Counted from the first letter of the stretch, positions 48,131 through 60,536 are shown. The stretch is DNA of 64,000 nucleotides from Acanthococcus lagerstroemiae (GCA_031841125.1 CM063106.1:2418001-2482000); one strand, 5' to 3'. Numbers and translations are program-made. Notes: a model not told the origin generated them from the sequence alone.

Positions 48131-48982
48131 CACAGAGTGCACCCCACGAGTTCCCTAATTAGGCGTGTGAAACCGACACTAGATGCGCCACTTATACAAA
48201 AATTATGGTAGCTGTACTTCTAATTGTCTACAATAAGTGTTCGAAAATTCGTGAGATGTAATTGTTCACTTCGATACAGTTTCGATACGAAAGAACGTGT
48301 CGTGATCAAGTTTTTTGTTAAAAGTGGTTATACCGTTACTCAGACGTACGAAAATTTGAAACATGGTTTTGATGACCCTACTCTTCGTAATGTCGCTGTT
48401 TTTGAATGGTATAATCGGTTTATAAGTGGTAGAGAGTCCGTAGAAGATGACGAGAGGATCGGCCGGCCAAGAAATTAAAAATCAAAACAACGCTGATCAT
48501 TTTCTTCGACAGCCAAGACAAGTGCCACAATCAACGCTGTTTACTGTAAAGATGTCATGGATCGGCTACTGAAAGGAATTTAACGGGTTCGACCACAAAT
48601 GCGGGAGTCGCGCGATTTTTTCCTCCTCCACGACAACGTGGCGGCTCACAATGCTACAACTGAGTGACAGTTTTTAACGAAGAAAATTATCACCATCTTG
48701 AATCATCCTCCGTATTCATCTGATCTATCACCTCCAGACTATTTTTTGTTTTCAAAATTAAAAATGCAGCTGAAAAAGCACAAATTTGATACCATCCAGG
48801 ACATTCAAGCAAAAAAATGTAACCAAAGAGTTGAAAACCATACCATAAAAAAATTTCTGAAGGCCATATCGGACTTAGAAACCTGCGCTGAAAACTACTT
48901 TGAATAAATTTTGTTGTAAAAAATTTTAAAGCGTTCAAGCGTTTTTATTAGACCAGTTCGGGAACTTATGGGACGCACTGTG
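48131..48982 (+). mobile_element. Internally deleted mariner transposon
   Basis: Imperfect terminal inverted repeats (48131-48158 and about 48940-48982, with matching CACAG-GTGC-CCCA-AGTTCCC) follow a TA at 48129. The N-terminal coding part (to 48475) has ERVVIKFFVKSGYTV, then VAVFEWYNRFISGRESVEDD ERIGRP, the mariner helix-turn-helix region. The C-terminal part (48560-48907) has RVRPQMRESRDFFLLHDN, HPPYSSDLSPPDYFLFSKL and ends YFE*. The second and third catalytic Asp residues (LLHDN and PPDYF) are separated by 34 positions counting one internal TGA, as in DD34D mariners. The middle, including the first catalytic Asp, is deleted around 48480-48540. About 0.85 kb against about 1.3 kb for an intact copy. 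Confidence 0.88.
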
Positions 48983-49131
48983 TGTGTGTATACCTGTAGT
49001 AGTAGGCATCTCCAAATATTTGAAAACTACATACCTATTATTTTACAGAGTGATAATTTACCGATGAAGTCTCGTAGTCGCGTTTCTACATTCTTCATTG
49101 TCCCTCATTCTCTGAGCGCATTGTATGAAAA

Positions 49132-49156
49132 GATGATGATGATGATGATGATGATG

Positions 49157-49208
<52 letters not shown>
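49132..49208. repeat. Compound (GAT)9-(TTA)n microsatellite
   Basis: GAT repeats switch to TTA repeats at about 49158. It lies about 150 bp beyond the mariner relic. Confidence 0.95.
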
Positions 49209-49212
<4 letters not shown>

Positions 49213-50761
49213 TATTTTTATTATATTCTTTTTTTTAATTTAAAAAAAAAAACACACAATAGGGGAAAACATTTTTTTTAGGATGTGTTATCCAATTTTG
49301 GGGATTCGAAATAATCAACGTAAGCCACCTACCTCGAAAGAAAACTCCAAAAGAGGTGAGCTATTATAAGAGGGAAAATCTACAAATTTAAACTTCCCAT
49401 AAATGTGAACTATCAGCCATATATTTGCTAATTTTCACGAAATAACTCCACTACGAGATCATGGCCGTCTATTTAAAACTGCACTGTTTTTCTCAATTTC
49501 ACGATACCTTTAGATGGTTCACTGTGGGGCTTATTTCGTGTGTGAAATGACATGACGACGTTTCGATCTACCGCGAGAACTAAATCAGAGGCCCATTTAC
49601 GACTTATGTGTATCGCTACGAATGATCGGTTATTCGTACCAAAAATCGGAAAAAAGTTGTTATTGTCTTTGGGCGACCTCCGGATTCATACATTTGGTTA
49701 TGAAATTCTTGTGCCCACACCAAATTTAATTTCTGCTCAATCGAATGATATTTACTGGTACTGAATTGAGCTTGGAGATCGGAACGCGGTCAAGAAGAAC
49801 GCGGTGAGTATTGCGTGTCGCTTCGCGTAGCTGCTGGATAAAAAATAGTCGCGGTTGATTTTTTGTATTTCCTGCGCGATATTCAATGACCTAACACGTG
49901 GACTATTCCACAAATTTCCCAAATTTCGGCAACCCTCATACCGATAATCGCAGACTGCCAGTTTGCCAGATTTGGTGATAAAATGCTCAATCGGCGATTT
50001 TGAATCATACTTGGCACTGAAAAAGTGAATAATTCAGTGAGGCGCTTCAGCGTCCCTTGAGCAATATTAATATACTTTATTGGAATAATCTGGTCGAACT
50101 TCTAATTTTATGAAACGAATCGGGTTATATGTGAATTCTTACCGATTTTCAATTTTTCAGATGACAATTCTCCTTCGGAAATAATAGGTGTTTTGAACAA
50201 TTTCCAGATAAAATTTGAAAATGGCACTTTTAATTGAAAAAAATCTGACAGTACTGCTGGTTGCAATACTCTTCCACATATCTCACTATTTTGTTATTAA
50301 GCACTGAGTGCACTCATTTACATTCGAGCTATTAAAATTCAACGGTACTTACATATCTTTTGAGAATTTTGTTTGTAACGACAGCTCGGTCGCATAAGCA
50401 TCTTTTTAATCGGAGAAATACGAATAAAATGCGAAATAACTGATTCGAAGTTACCTTCCAAAGAAGTTGTCTTCAAGCTATGATCTTATAATAATTTGAA
50501 TGCTTAAAATAGAGAATGCTGGATTCCTGGGAAAAAGCATTTTTTTTACTACCGTTCTTGTGTTCTTGGTGTACTAATAATTCCAGGTTGTATTTAAAAA
50601 TTTATAGTACATGTATCCATTTTGAGCTCACATAAGGTAGTAGAGTTAATGGACGAACAATAACAGAAATTATTATTGTAATAAGACAATATTCGTCTAT
50701 TTTGGGGATAACTAAACTATCCAGTGAATTGGAATACGAGTACAGATTTTTTTCATTTTAG

Positions 50762-50831
50762 TATGGGAAGGCCGTATGATTTTCTTCTCACTATAATGCG
50801 GGACGATTGCGTCACTCTCGTGAGCCTTCAG
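50762..50831 (+). CDS. Small candidate exon, unrecognised
   Basis: A strong acceptor (TTTTTTTCATTTTAG, ending 50761) and a good donor (TTCAG|GTACGT, at 50832) bound 70 nt that are open in only one frame: 1 nt plus 23 codons reading MGRPYDFLLTIMRDDCVTLV and SLQ. The splice-site pair and the codon-like content are the only support. No family is recognised and no neighbouring exon was found. Confidence 0.22.
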
Positions 50832-53800
50832 GTACGTATTTTCAGATCTTTAAGCCCGAGTCGGCAATGGTATATACTATCCACTGAGCTGAAATCTGAT
50901 ATGCGAGAGTTGTATAGCCAAAGGCACAAATCAGGGAGACACCCAGAAAAAATTCGAAATTCAGAAAATAAGTACCACCCTAATTCTCTTAAAGTTTATT
51001 ATGAATCTGTCTCATGGCACTACTGGCACAGGTGAATGACTTGAGATTTTGCTCGCCCGATTGACAATGACTGCACGAATAATTCGAATAGCCGAAGTGA
51101 GTCTACTCCCGTTTCTTTTTTCCCGGCCGACATTTGAATATTTTCAGAAAATTCTGACAATGCGAATACCATTTTCCTTTTATAGTGTTTACAATATTCG
51201 CACACAAGGTAAATAGCACCATCTCGACGTTCTTTCATTTTTTTTTATTTTAAATACCTACTTAAAATTAAAATAATATAATGAAAAAAGCTTTCTAGAC
51301 TTCATTATGTGAAACGGAAGCCGACAGTTTGTTTCGGAGCAACAATAATAATACCCAGGTACCCACATATTACACGGAAATATGTGTTATACGTATTCGA
51401 GAACGTTATACTATTATGTAGTTTCTAGCTTCCCTTATTGCAAACAAATTCTTCACCTTCTCCGGTTCGGAATAATCGACTCGTAAACTCGTAAAACGTA
51501 ACTCAAAACGCTGCAGTAAATCTCTAAACAATAGTTATGTAGCATATGTACTAGATTGAAACATTCGCTCAGGTACATCATACAACCGTAGGCAAGTCAG
51601 ATTCCAAATTCTTGGAATACAAATCGATCTCGGTTTTTGAAACGTAAGACTATACTGTTATGAGGGCCCAATAGGTACCTATACGAGAACTTCGGATGAA
51701 CGCTCGGATTTCAACGTGCGCTTGAAAAACATATGATTTTTGAGTGTTCGAGCGAAATTCGCGATAACCAGGCTGGATACCGAGGCCTTATGGCAGCGGA
51801 TGAGATCTCATTAAATATTGAGAGAAAAAGCAAAATTTTTTACACTCAAATAGAGGAAAGATTCGGCAGTTGCTGCGCTGGATTTCCCTTTATCTGCTAT
51901 CGGCCTTCCAACGTAATTCGATCTATCTATCTCTGACACCGAGGCGGATTCGATGAAGAACAGCTTTTAGTAATGTATAAATTATCTAAATCGAAATCTG
52001 TAATTCGACATTTTCACGCTATCTGCGGGCTTCTCTCTGCCCGAGATTTAAATTATTACCCAACCGCGTCTACTGCAATTAATACAGATTTGAAACTTGA
52101 CTCGAGTATACACTGCATTTTATCACGTGCGCGTTATTTGTTGTAAATTAATTATCACGAACGTGTTGCGAAAGTCAGGGAATCACGGAGTAATGGGATG
52201 CGAGTTTGTTCGAACACTCGAAGGGTTTTTGCAAAATAATCCTCATTCCCGCAATGGGCGAATGTAGATTAAATATGCCAAAATCGGCCACTCTGAAAAT
52301 AATCATATTATAAGAATTCTGTAAAAGAAGATGATACGTAATAGATACTAGAAAAATGTGGCCATGTTGTCAATTTTCTACCGACTCGCAAGTATTCCAT
52401 CTTCTTCACAACAAATTATTATGTCGTATTCGTTTGAAAATGGGATGCAACAGGACCTCTCGGTCGCCACATTTGGCACATTCACCCTATATAGGTCGAG
52501 AGGTAAAGTTCACTTCGTCTTTCTCGTCTCACGAGTAGATAGGACGAAAAGTGACGCCGTACGAGCTATCTTAAAATGAATTTTCCGATAAGTTGGACAC
52601 ACTTTTTAGTCTCTTTTTTTACAGTATCCTACTGTACCTAGTGATCTGCCTGCGTCAGACTCTGAAAAGACATAATGAGAGGACTTGTTCGCGAGTTCAG
52701 GAAGCAAACGAAGGCATGCATGCTGAATGGGCTTACTCTTAATGTGGGTACTCAAAAACTTTCTTTTGCAAAAAATTTTACTCGCAAGTTGGGCACTATA
52801 TTATGAAAGAAGTGTTTGAGTGAACTGAAAATGGAGTAACAGAGTATGAGCAGAAACGGAATCGTTTGTTAGCGTACTCGTCATGAGAATTTCACAACGC
52901 TTGGAAATTTCTCTCATGGCTACGTCCAGTTATGTATTACATTTAACCTATCCTTTGAATCAAGAACATTACCTAGTAACTAAGTAAATAACAACGGAGT
53001 ACAGCAAAACACAGGCACAGTACTGATAAATAAGATGAATAATATGCTTTAGAAAATACAAAGGCAAGAAAACATACATAACTAAGTATTACAAAGCGTA
53101 AAATGACAAGAAAGGAAGACTTACGAATGAATAAAAAAATTATTTATAGAAGAAAAAATAAAAGGAGACGTACTATAGTTGTAGACTATAAGAAATTAGT
53201 TCTTTGCATCCCCGTTTTACCCTACAGTCGAATTTGTTTCAGCTCAAAACTTTGCGTCCAAACAGGACGATACAGGCAACATATTATAACTTCAGCTTGA
53301 TAGCTGCAATACAACCCTCACTATCATAGAACAACACCGGGCTTCAATAATACGAGCAATAAATAAAAAAATTAATGAGTAAAAAGTACCGATAAATCGG
53401 AAAAAAATTATTATAATGTTTGTGGGGGGCAGGGGGGACGATCATTACGAAATTTGTAGATTAAAGTCCAGTATTGTAAAGCCTGGTTAACGGGGTTCTG
53501 TTTAGCAATCCGTTAACTCAATTATTCCGCCAATTTCGATGGGTTAAGAAACACTTCGATTAAATCGGGTTACCGTTAAATTTAAGTATAATACCGGATT
53601 CTCATTTTAACCACCGGTTAACGGTCGATTATTTTCAACCAAGTTTTATAATACTGTCCCTAAAAAAATTATTATACGTATAGTAATAATAGTGTACCCT
53701 CTTTGTCGCCAGAGTTTAGATATAACTCGTGGTTTGTGAGATTGAATTTTTCAAAGAATTACAGACAATTGGAGTGTCGAATAATCTCATTTCCCACTGG

Positions 53801-54740
53801 AACACACATTTCGGCCTCCACTTCTCCCGAATGGTCTAATGAGACCAATAAGACCAATCTATACAAACTCGATTTTCATTTCACTTTTGCGAATAATATT
53901 TTTAAATGTCCAGCATCCCAACTGAAATACAGCTCTCGCTATCGTCGTCGGACATATGGCTTAGATATTAAACAAAAAAGTAAATAAATAAAAATAAAAC
54001 ATCCTGGCCATTGTACACGGATACACTATTTTTGCCTGAAAATATTGCAATTATTTATTTATTTTTCTCAAAATTTTGTCGCGTTTCCAAGTTATGGCGA
54101 ATATCTAGCATCTGGAACCTGAAAAGCCTGACGACTGAACACTTGTCGGGTGAGCCTCCGTCCTTTATAGACTGATACTATCGAGTTGATGCCTTTGCCC
54201 CGATTTTGCAACAATTTCTGTGCTGGACCATTTGTAGAATCAAAAACTGAAGCTGAATTGTTAGTTGAGATCACTCGCTGTATTACAAATAACTAGGCGT
54301 AATTTAAATAATGCCGCCTTTCCGCGGAAAATAAATGTAGGTTGTAAGTTCAAACAGTGCAAACTAATTGAATTTCGGCACAGTTGAAAGAGAAAGGTTG
54401 GAGGGGGAGGGGGATGGATAATAAACGTTATTTAAAATATCGTTGTCTCTGATGTACTGCAATAAGAAACAACTTACTAACGTGTAAAGATATTACTTTT
54501 GTTGTAGTTACCATCGAGTAAACAAATACCTAACGCCTATCGGCCGTGTATTTCAAATTTTCAGGGTTAAAAATAAATTAAATAAAAATACTGAAGGTCG
54601 CGGCTAAGAACATATACGCGTACATGAACGCATATTATGTATTATACTCGTAGGTATCGTAGGTAGGTACAACTATGCATGCCAAATCACTGTAATAAAT
54701 TTCGAGACGCTGGTAAGTGATTGTAGATGTACTCGTACAT

Positions 54741-54825
54741 ATATGAGGAGTTATCTGTCAAAAGGGCCCCTGACGAATAGGAATCCTATTCGTCAGGGGG
54801 CCTTTTGACAGATAACTCCTCATAT
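54741..54825. repeat. 85-bp near-perfect palindrome with no loop
   Basis: Two 42-bp arms around a single central base (54783) are complementary with one mismatch pair in the GGGCCCC/GGGGGCC stretch. The arms contain GAGGAGTTATCTGTCAAAAG and its complement. There is no spacer, so the DNA could extrude as a cruciform. It could be a foldback mini-element, an inverted duplication from break repair, or an assembly artefact at a hairpin. It is followed at about 54905-54935 by short GCAGCG repeats. Confidence 0.85.
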
Positions 54826-56215
54826 GTAGACGAGATACAGGGCGCGACGCGGCGCATTTCTGTTCAAGTAGAAGAGAAAAAAGCGGCTGGAGCAATGACG
54901 AGACAGCGGCAGCATAGCAGCGGCAGCGGCAGCGGCGATAAGTAAACATGATAATATCCGAACATGATGCTCGCGCAAACTGACGCGATAAAAAACTAGC
55001 TCTAGTTACGGGATTTTTGATTAACTTTTTATATTCGTCTGCAAGTCGGGTTGACATCGAATAAGTCTCCGAGTTAGCTAATTCAGAATATTTTTCATGC
55101 CTGACGACACACGTATATACGCTTTATTTGCTCCGCATGCTATCGCATAAATTACACCAATGACAGCTGATGTTTGAAATTGTTTAGTTTAGGCGAAATT
55201 TTGAAAATATTCTGCGAGAGTCTGCGTAGGTATTACTAAACGCGAAATTTAGTGTTCGACCCTGAGCCCGGTATAAAGGTAATAAATTGTTTTCAAACGA
55301 GCTTTTAAAAGGTCCCTACGCTGGTATATTTCATTAGCACGTTTCAAACAACACCCCACAATCCCCTCCTGAATAATTAGTAGGTAATCATTGGGGAAGA
55401 ATAGGCTAATATTGTCGACGCTGTCCGTTGTGTTTCTTCCTCGTCTTCTTTTCCTCTTCCCTTCCTCTTTCTTAACGTTATCTTGACTCGAGTGATTCAG
55501 TGATAATGAGCCGGCGGATGTAATAAATTTTAATTCGAATTTATCAACGGATTCCTCCCGCATCCTACTTTATTTTCCGTTATAAACAGTTTGAATTTTA
55601 ATAATTTTATACCTATTAAGAACGTGATTTGCAAACTATACCATCTGAATGTAGAGTTCATCAACCTAACCGGAGATTTGTTCAAGTGGATCATACGTGT
55701 ATTATGTATTACGCGTATAATATTTGTACACATGGGTAAGACGAACGAAATAATAAAATGAAATATTAATGTCCACGCGCTAGATGTAGTCTCCTAATGT
55801 TGAAAAGAAGAATGGAACGTATTTTTCGACGAAGAGTATGTATTTCGTATTTTCAGTTATTCATTATACAGCCTAGCTAGCTTGTGCATATGTGCATGTT
55901 GCTGTAATTGTTTTTATAAAAACTTAAACATTTCTTGTACTTTGAATATTTATCAGTATTGCGAACAAGTAATCTACGGACGAATGCTTTCATTTCATCG
56001 CCCGTATTGTAGTAAGAAACGTTGAAAAAAATTGTACTACAAACTTACATCAAAGTATCTACACCGCCAGACGCAAATTATTTACATGCGACAAATAACA
56101 AGTGTGAATAGGTACCGAATAGTTGACAACCTGAGTATTCGTGGTTAGGACAAATTATACTTTAACTAAGCAGATTTTAACAACAAATTCGGAGCTTAAT
56201 ACCGTCTTTACTAAA
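54826..56215. other. No gene recognised; upstream region of the sulfotransferase
   Basis: GCAGCG repeats at about 54905-54935, then AT-rich sequence leading up to sulfotransferase exon 1. No convincing promoter was identified. A minus frame of 104 codons at 55249-55563 has no recognised family. Confidence 0.4.
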
Positions 56216-56364
56216 ATGTTTATTTCCAGGTTATGTGATATAAGCAGACACAGAAAATTGGAATGGCTGTGGTATGTTATAATTATTAATGTTGTGATTG
56301 CATTTATAGTGTGTTGTTATTGCGCTGTATTTCTTCCGTCGAAAGTCTTCGAGCAGCTACCTGT
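56216..56364 (+). CDS. Galactose-3-O-sulfotransferase, exon 1 (membrane anchor)
   Basis: Begins at ATG 56216. Encodes a short basic cytoplasmic tail (residues 1-17, with RHRK) and one hydrophobic helix (about 18-40: LWYVIIINVVIAFIVCCYC), the type II Golgi anchor usual for carbohydrate sulfotransferases. Donor CCTGT|GTAAGT splits a Val codon after its second base (phase 2). Joining to 57956 restores the frame exactly into the catalytic exon. The intron of 1591 bp holds no recognised gene. An acceptor-like TTTATTTCCAG ends at 56229 inside this exon, so an isoform with an upstream first exon is possible. An earlier GTG in frame (56141) is an unlikely start. Confidence 0.75.
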
Positions 56365-57955
56365 GTAAGTAGATTTTGAACCTACGGCTCCTCCAAGTAG
56401 GATCGTAATTTATATTCTATAAATGTAAAAGGATATTCCAGCCTATAAGAATTAGTTGGAAATACAATAAATTTAGGTACCTACTCGTTATACAAGATAT
56501 ACTAATAGTTTCTTTTGTTGCATTCCGTCTCCCTACCTTTCAAGAGAAATTCTGAGTATATCCGCAAATCAGCCGTCTCAACACGTTTTTATATTATTTC
56601 ACTGTTTCAGAATTATGTATAAGAACTGTAAATATGCAAGTGCGAGTACTTCGGGCGGTTGTATAATATATAATACGTAGATAAAAACTAGAGAGGTGAC
56701 TCAATATATTCCTGATTTTCTTTTTCTCTTACTAGTAAGTAGTCTCGAATAACTTAAGATTTCTGCGAGATCTTGAGGTCAATTTATTTTAACCTCTGCC
56801 GTCAAGAGGCTCCAGCGGTTGAAATATTTGTATAAAATTACCGAAGTAAGAAAAAAATCGTTAAAATTTAACAAAACTAATGACTCAATTTTTTGGAAAG
56901 TTGAAATCTTAATACGAGGTTATGGTAAGAGTCCGTGAAGTTTTGCTGTAGAAATACGATTATGTTCGAAATCGGGTTTCTCTGAGGTTAAGTAAAAGAT
57001 AAATATTTTCTTAATTTTTTCTATAACTACTGATTGAGCAGCTTTAAGGTGAAGGTTTCAGCCTGTAAGAGCGACTGTAAGGTTGAAGAGTGAAAACGTG
57101 TCCTACGGAGACATTTATTTTTTTATTTTTTTGGTCCGTGGTGCAAAAAACGAGTGAGTTTTTATGCGAAGACTATAATGCTCGGAAAGTATTTAAAAAG
57201 CTATAGGCGTCTTGATGAAATTAGGAGCCGTTTTTATCCGTCATAAGGGTAAAATATCAACTTTTATTGGTTTTCATCAGGAACTTTCTGAACTGCCGCT
57301 TGTATAAAACACAGATTTAAAGTTAGTTACCCTATACGCATTTTGTCTCACAAATACCTTCACTCTATTAGCAAGTCAGCCTTACATAGTTTTAACAAAC
57401 AGACAATAATTCGTTCCACTCACGTTTGAAGGCGATGAAAAAATTACTGATCGTAGTTTGGCCAACCAGTCACGTAAATGTGATAGCAATAATTTTTCAA
57501 TGAAAGTTTTAAGAAAGTGATTAATACGTGCGGCTGACTGAAGAGTGATTAGGAACTCTGTCTCAGGTGATCACATTCACGTTTAATGAGTGGAAAGTGG
57601 TCTTGAAAGTTTTCAACATATTCGTGATAAACCACTCGAATAAATGTCTGTCTGGATATTAACCGTTGCCGATAAAGTAAATTTTTCATAAAACACGAAA
57701 ATAGACATGTGGATTCGGTTGGTTTAAACATGAAAATTCGAAACTTAGAAGTCGAATAAACAGAAAATATTATTTTTATCTATCTGGTCGATAATTTCCA
57801 TTCCTTAGAAACCGAAAACTGTCCTATATAACAGGAAAAACTGACAAAAAGTGGATGCGCCTAATTATGATACTAAGCGACTCTACACATAGTATTTGAT
57901 ATAACAGTTTACGTATAAAACACATTTCATTTCTATTGATTCTCTGTTTTCACAG
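56365..57955 (+). other. Intron of the sulfotransferase gene
   Basis: GT-AG intron between the anchor and catalytic exons, bounded by GTAAGT and TTTTCACAG. AT-rich with no mobile element recognised. Confidence 0.7.
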
Positions 57956-58997
57956 ACAATCTGTTCGAGCGAACCGGTCTACAGAAATCCGCCTTTTTCG
58001 GAAGAATATTCTCTTTCTCAAAACTCACAAGACTGCGAGTAGCACCGTGCAGAATATTATCATGCGATTCGGTATGCGCCACTCGCTGAACTTCTTACTG
58101 CCCAAAAATGACAACTACCTTGGCTATCATGCGCCCATTACCGACGGAAATCTCGACGAGGCGGCTGTTCCAGTAGATCGCAAATTCAATATATTCACCC
58201 ACCACTCGAGATACCGTGCTGACACCAATATTTACTTGTACGAGGATACCATCAGGGTGACTACTCTTCGAGACCCACCCGAGTTATTTGAATCCGTGTA
58301 CTACTACTATAACCTCAATTCTTACTATAAAATGTCACTGCCCCAATTACTGTCTACATTACCAAATAAAAAAGCAGCGTTCGTTCGAAAAAGATTCTCC
58401 CAGAACGGTTACAACCAAATGAGCTTCGATTTGGGACTGAATGAGAATGCATTTGAAAATGAAACCGCTGTCCGAGAATTCATCGAATATATCGACCAGG
58501 AGTTCGACTTCGTAATGATCACAGAATACTTGGATGCTTCTTTGGTAATGTTAGCCGATTTAATGGGTTGGCCGTTACATTATGTTACATCGCTGCCGTT
58601 GCTAACCAGAGCAAAGAATTTTCGATACAAATTAACAGCTGCAGACAGGGCCAAACTATCTGAACTGAACAAGGCGGATACTTTATTGTATAATTATTTT
58701 CTCGAAAAATTTCGATCGCGTATAATACAGTACGGCCTTTCGCGACTTCTTGAAGATGTCCAAAGGCTGTACACAATGAACGAAAACCTAGCAAATCGTT
58801 GTGTTTCGGGAAAAGATTTCAGCGGTCACAGTTACACGGTGAGTTACCATGTATTGAAGAATCTATCCGATTGGGAATGCTTGCATAGTACAAAACAAGA
58901 GCTTCGTTTTACGGACGAACTTCGTTATTGGCAAGTCGACAAGCTGAGAAACGTTAAAAAAATATACGCATTTGTCAACAAATCGGATCGTAACTAG
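57956..58997 (+). CDS. Galactose-3-O-sulfotransferase, exon 2 (catalytic domain)
   Basis: Starts after TTCTCTGTTTTCACAG (acceptor ends 57955) and runs to TAG at 58995. With exon 1 it makes a 396-residue protein, close to vertebrate GAL3ST proteins (about 420-480). The 5'-phosphosulfate loop for PAPS is at residues 72-80 (KTHKTASST). The 3'-phosphate motif is around 150-168 (RVTTLRDPPELFESVYYYY). FTHHSRY at 130-136 is another family block. The family transfers sulfate from PAPS to the 3-OH of galactose on glycolipids or glycans in the Golgi lumen; the exact acceptor cannot be read from sequence. Sequons such as NRS near the stem and NET suggest N-glycosylation. The frame is intact with no stops. 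Whether the acceptor is galactosylceramide-like is unknown, hence no gene symbol. Confidence 0.92.
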
Positions 58998-59095
58998 AAA
59001 TCAATGCGCAGTTGTCTTTTCTAAATAATCACTGGTCTTATCTTTCAGTTATCTCGTATTTTTTACTCGGAATGATTAAGAATTGGTATGGGGAA

Positions 59096-59886
59096 AGTCG
59101 AGTTGGTTCCCAAATAACCTAATTGGTTGCCAAGCACCACACCCCTTCTAGTCGAATTGGTTCCCGCGACCCAAATAGGTCGTAGTCGAATTAGTTCCCG
59201 CACCACGCCGCATTTTCCTTCCCATTTTACATCGACTTAATGACAGTCCGTAGGTATGGTTAAAAATGCGATGTAGGAACATGATGTAAGAAGTGAAGTA
59301 GTACGCCATCGCAAATAGAAATTTTAAACAAACGCGTTTTATAAATAATTGTAAACGACTAATTCTTCCAATAATTATTTTTCTTTTGCTTTTACCCTAG
59401 TGGCCGAAGTACCTGCTAATTTAATGTAGATTTCCCTTTGGATTGTCTTCAGTGTGTCGGCTAAATGAGATATGCTGGGGTGAGGTGCATTAAACATTTT
59501 GTTTAATCTGCTGTGGAATCCCTCACAAACGTTGGTAGTGTGTTGTCGACTTGGCGTAAACTCAGCCCACATCGAAGGAGGGAAAACACTATCAGGTGCG
59601 ACAAATGTCTCCAAAATGTAATCACAAAATTGATCATATTTTTCGTCAACTGGTTTCCGCTCCATAACTCAGTAATCTGCAGTCTACATATTATAGACAC
59701 AAGTACGTCCTGCTGAAATGTGCTCATAATCCATCGTAAGTACCTTACAGCACAAGTCTGTGCAATGCATACAGCACCTGGGAACCAATTCGTTTGGGAA
59801 CCAACTCGACTACAACCCCCGTGGTGACGGATTCCGCTTAGGAACCAATGCGACTGGCTAAGAGGGTACTTGGGAATCAATTCGAC
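59096..59886 (-). mobile_element. MULE-like element with word-array ends (element B)
   Basis: Left: AGTCGAGTTGGTTCCC (59096), AATTGGTTGCC (59121), AGTCGAATTGGTTCCC (59150) and AGTCGAATTAGTTCCC (59184). Right, inverted: GGGAACCAATTCG (59780), GGGAACCAACTCGACT (59796), GGAACCAATGCGACT (59841) and GGGAATCAATTCGAC (59872). Four copies on each side enclose a minus-strand MULE transposase tail. The element is about 790 bp, so internally deleted. It starts about 100 bp after the sulfotransferase stop codon, so it may lie in or near that gene's 3' UTR. Confidence 0.72.
59375..59665 (-). pseudogene. MULE transposase C-terminal fragment
   Basis: A minus-strand frame with KYDQFCDYILETFVAPDS, then VFPPSMWAEFTPSRQHTTN, VCEGFHSRLNKMFNAPHPS, and TIQREIYIKLAG, ending in a stop at 59375. 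The FPPSxWAE, TTNxCEGFHSxLN, HPSI and IQxxxYIK blocks align with the fragment at 34697-34900 (same order and spacing), and both match the end of FLYWCH-MULE transposases. This copy keeps a longer clean frame than the one at 34 kb. Upstream domains are missing. Confidence 0.72.
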
Positions 59887-60536
59887 GTCCACCATTGGTA
59901 TCTCGTACATGTCTACTTAGCTCCATATTTTACGACATTCAAGTCCCAGATTATCTTCATCGCCACTCTCCCTAGATCTATTAAGAATTCGCCATAAAAA
60001 TGCTGCTAGAATGCGATCCTTAAAATCTGAACATTTTCATTAACTGTCGAGAAAAACAATATCAGGAATGAAGTACCGCTTGAACTCGTCGCATTGGCTG
60101 CGACTTTGTGCTATTCGAAGTGGTAAAAAATGTTACGTATGTAGAAAGAAAACATTTGGGCTAAAAATAATTTTTTTTAGTATAGGTGAACGAGAAATAG
60201 AATTTTAAAATTTGTAGGATTTTTCTCCAGAACTCGCAGATTGAAATTTTCAGAAAAAGCCAAAACCCGTTCAAGTTTTCAAAAACTGCAGGGTATTTTT
60301 AGAACTTTCTAGCTCTGTTATAACAAAGCAATCAAATAAGGGTAACGTACCTACTAAGAACGCATCGATAACTATCCCTATTGTCCGATAGATGGTATTC
60401 CTGACAGAAACTGCACGTTTGCGCTTGAAAAGATACCTCCTTGCAAATTCGATCATTATTTTGCACGTTGACGAAGTATAAGTGCGACCTTAATATCGTC
60501 GTGGTTAGTCGAATCTAGAGCATCTGGAAAGTAACG
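59887..60536. other. No gene recognised
   Basis: AT-rich spacer after element B. No canonical poly(A) signal for the sulfotransferase could be fixed, and none for the minus-strand exon candidate at 60537. Confidence 0.4.

Larger units (their letters stand above)
48983..54740. other. No firm gene; microsatellites and one small exon candidate
   Basis: A compound (GAT)9/(TTA)n microsatellite lies at 49132-49208. Around 53484-53630 the words GGTTAAC and CCGTTAAC recur in both orientations (for example at 53484, 53510, 53567 and 53615), a loose word array. A candidate exon at 50762-50831 is listed separately. Other open frames look random. Confidence 0.4.

Noticed and set aside
55249..55563. 104-codon minus-strand frame with a basic KRKRRRGR stretch
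   Set aside because: No family recognised, length within chance, no splice-site support.
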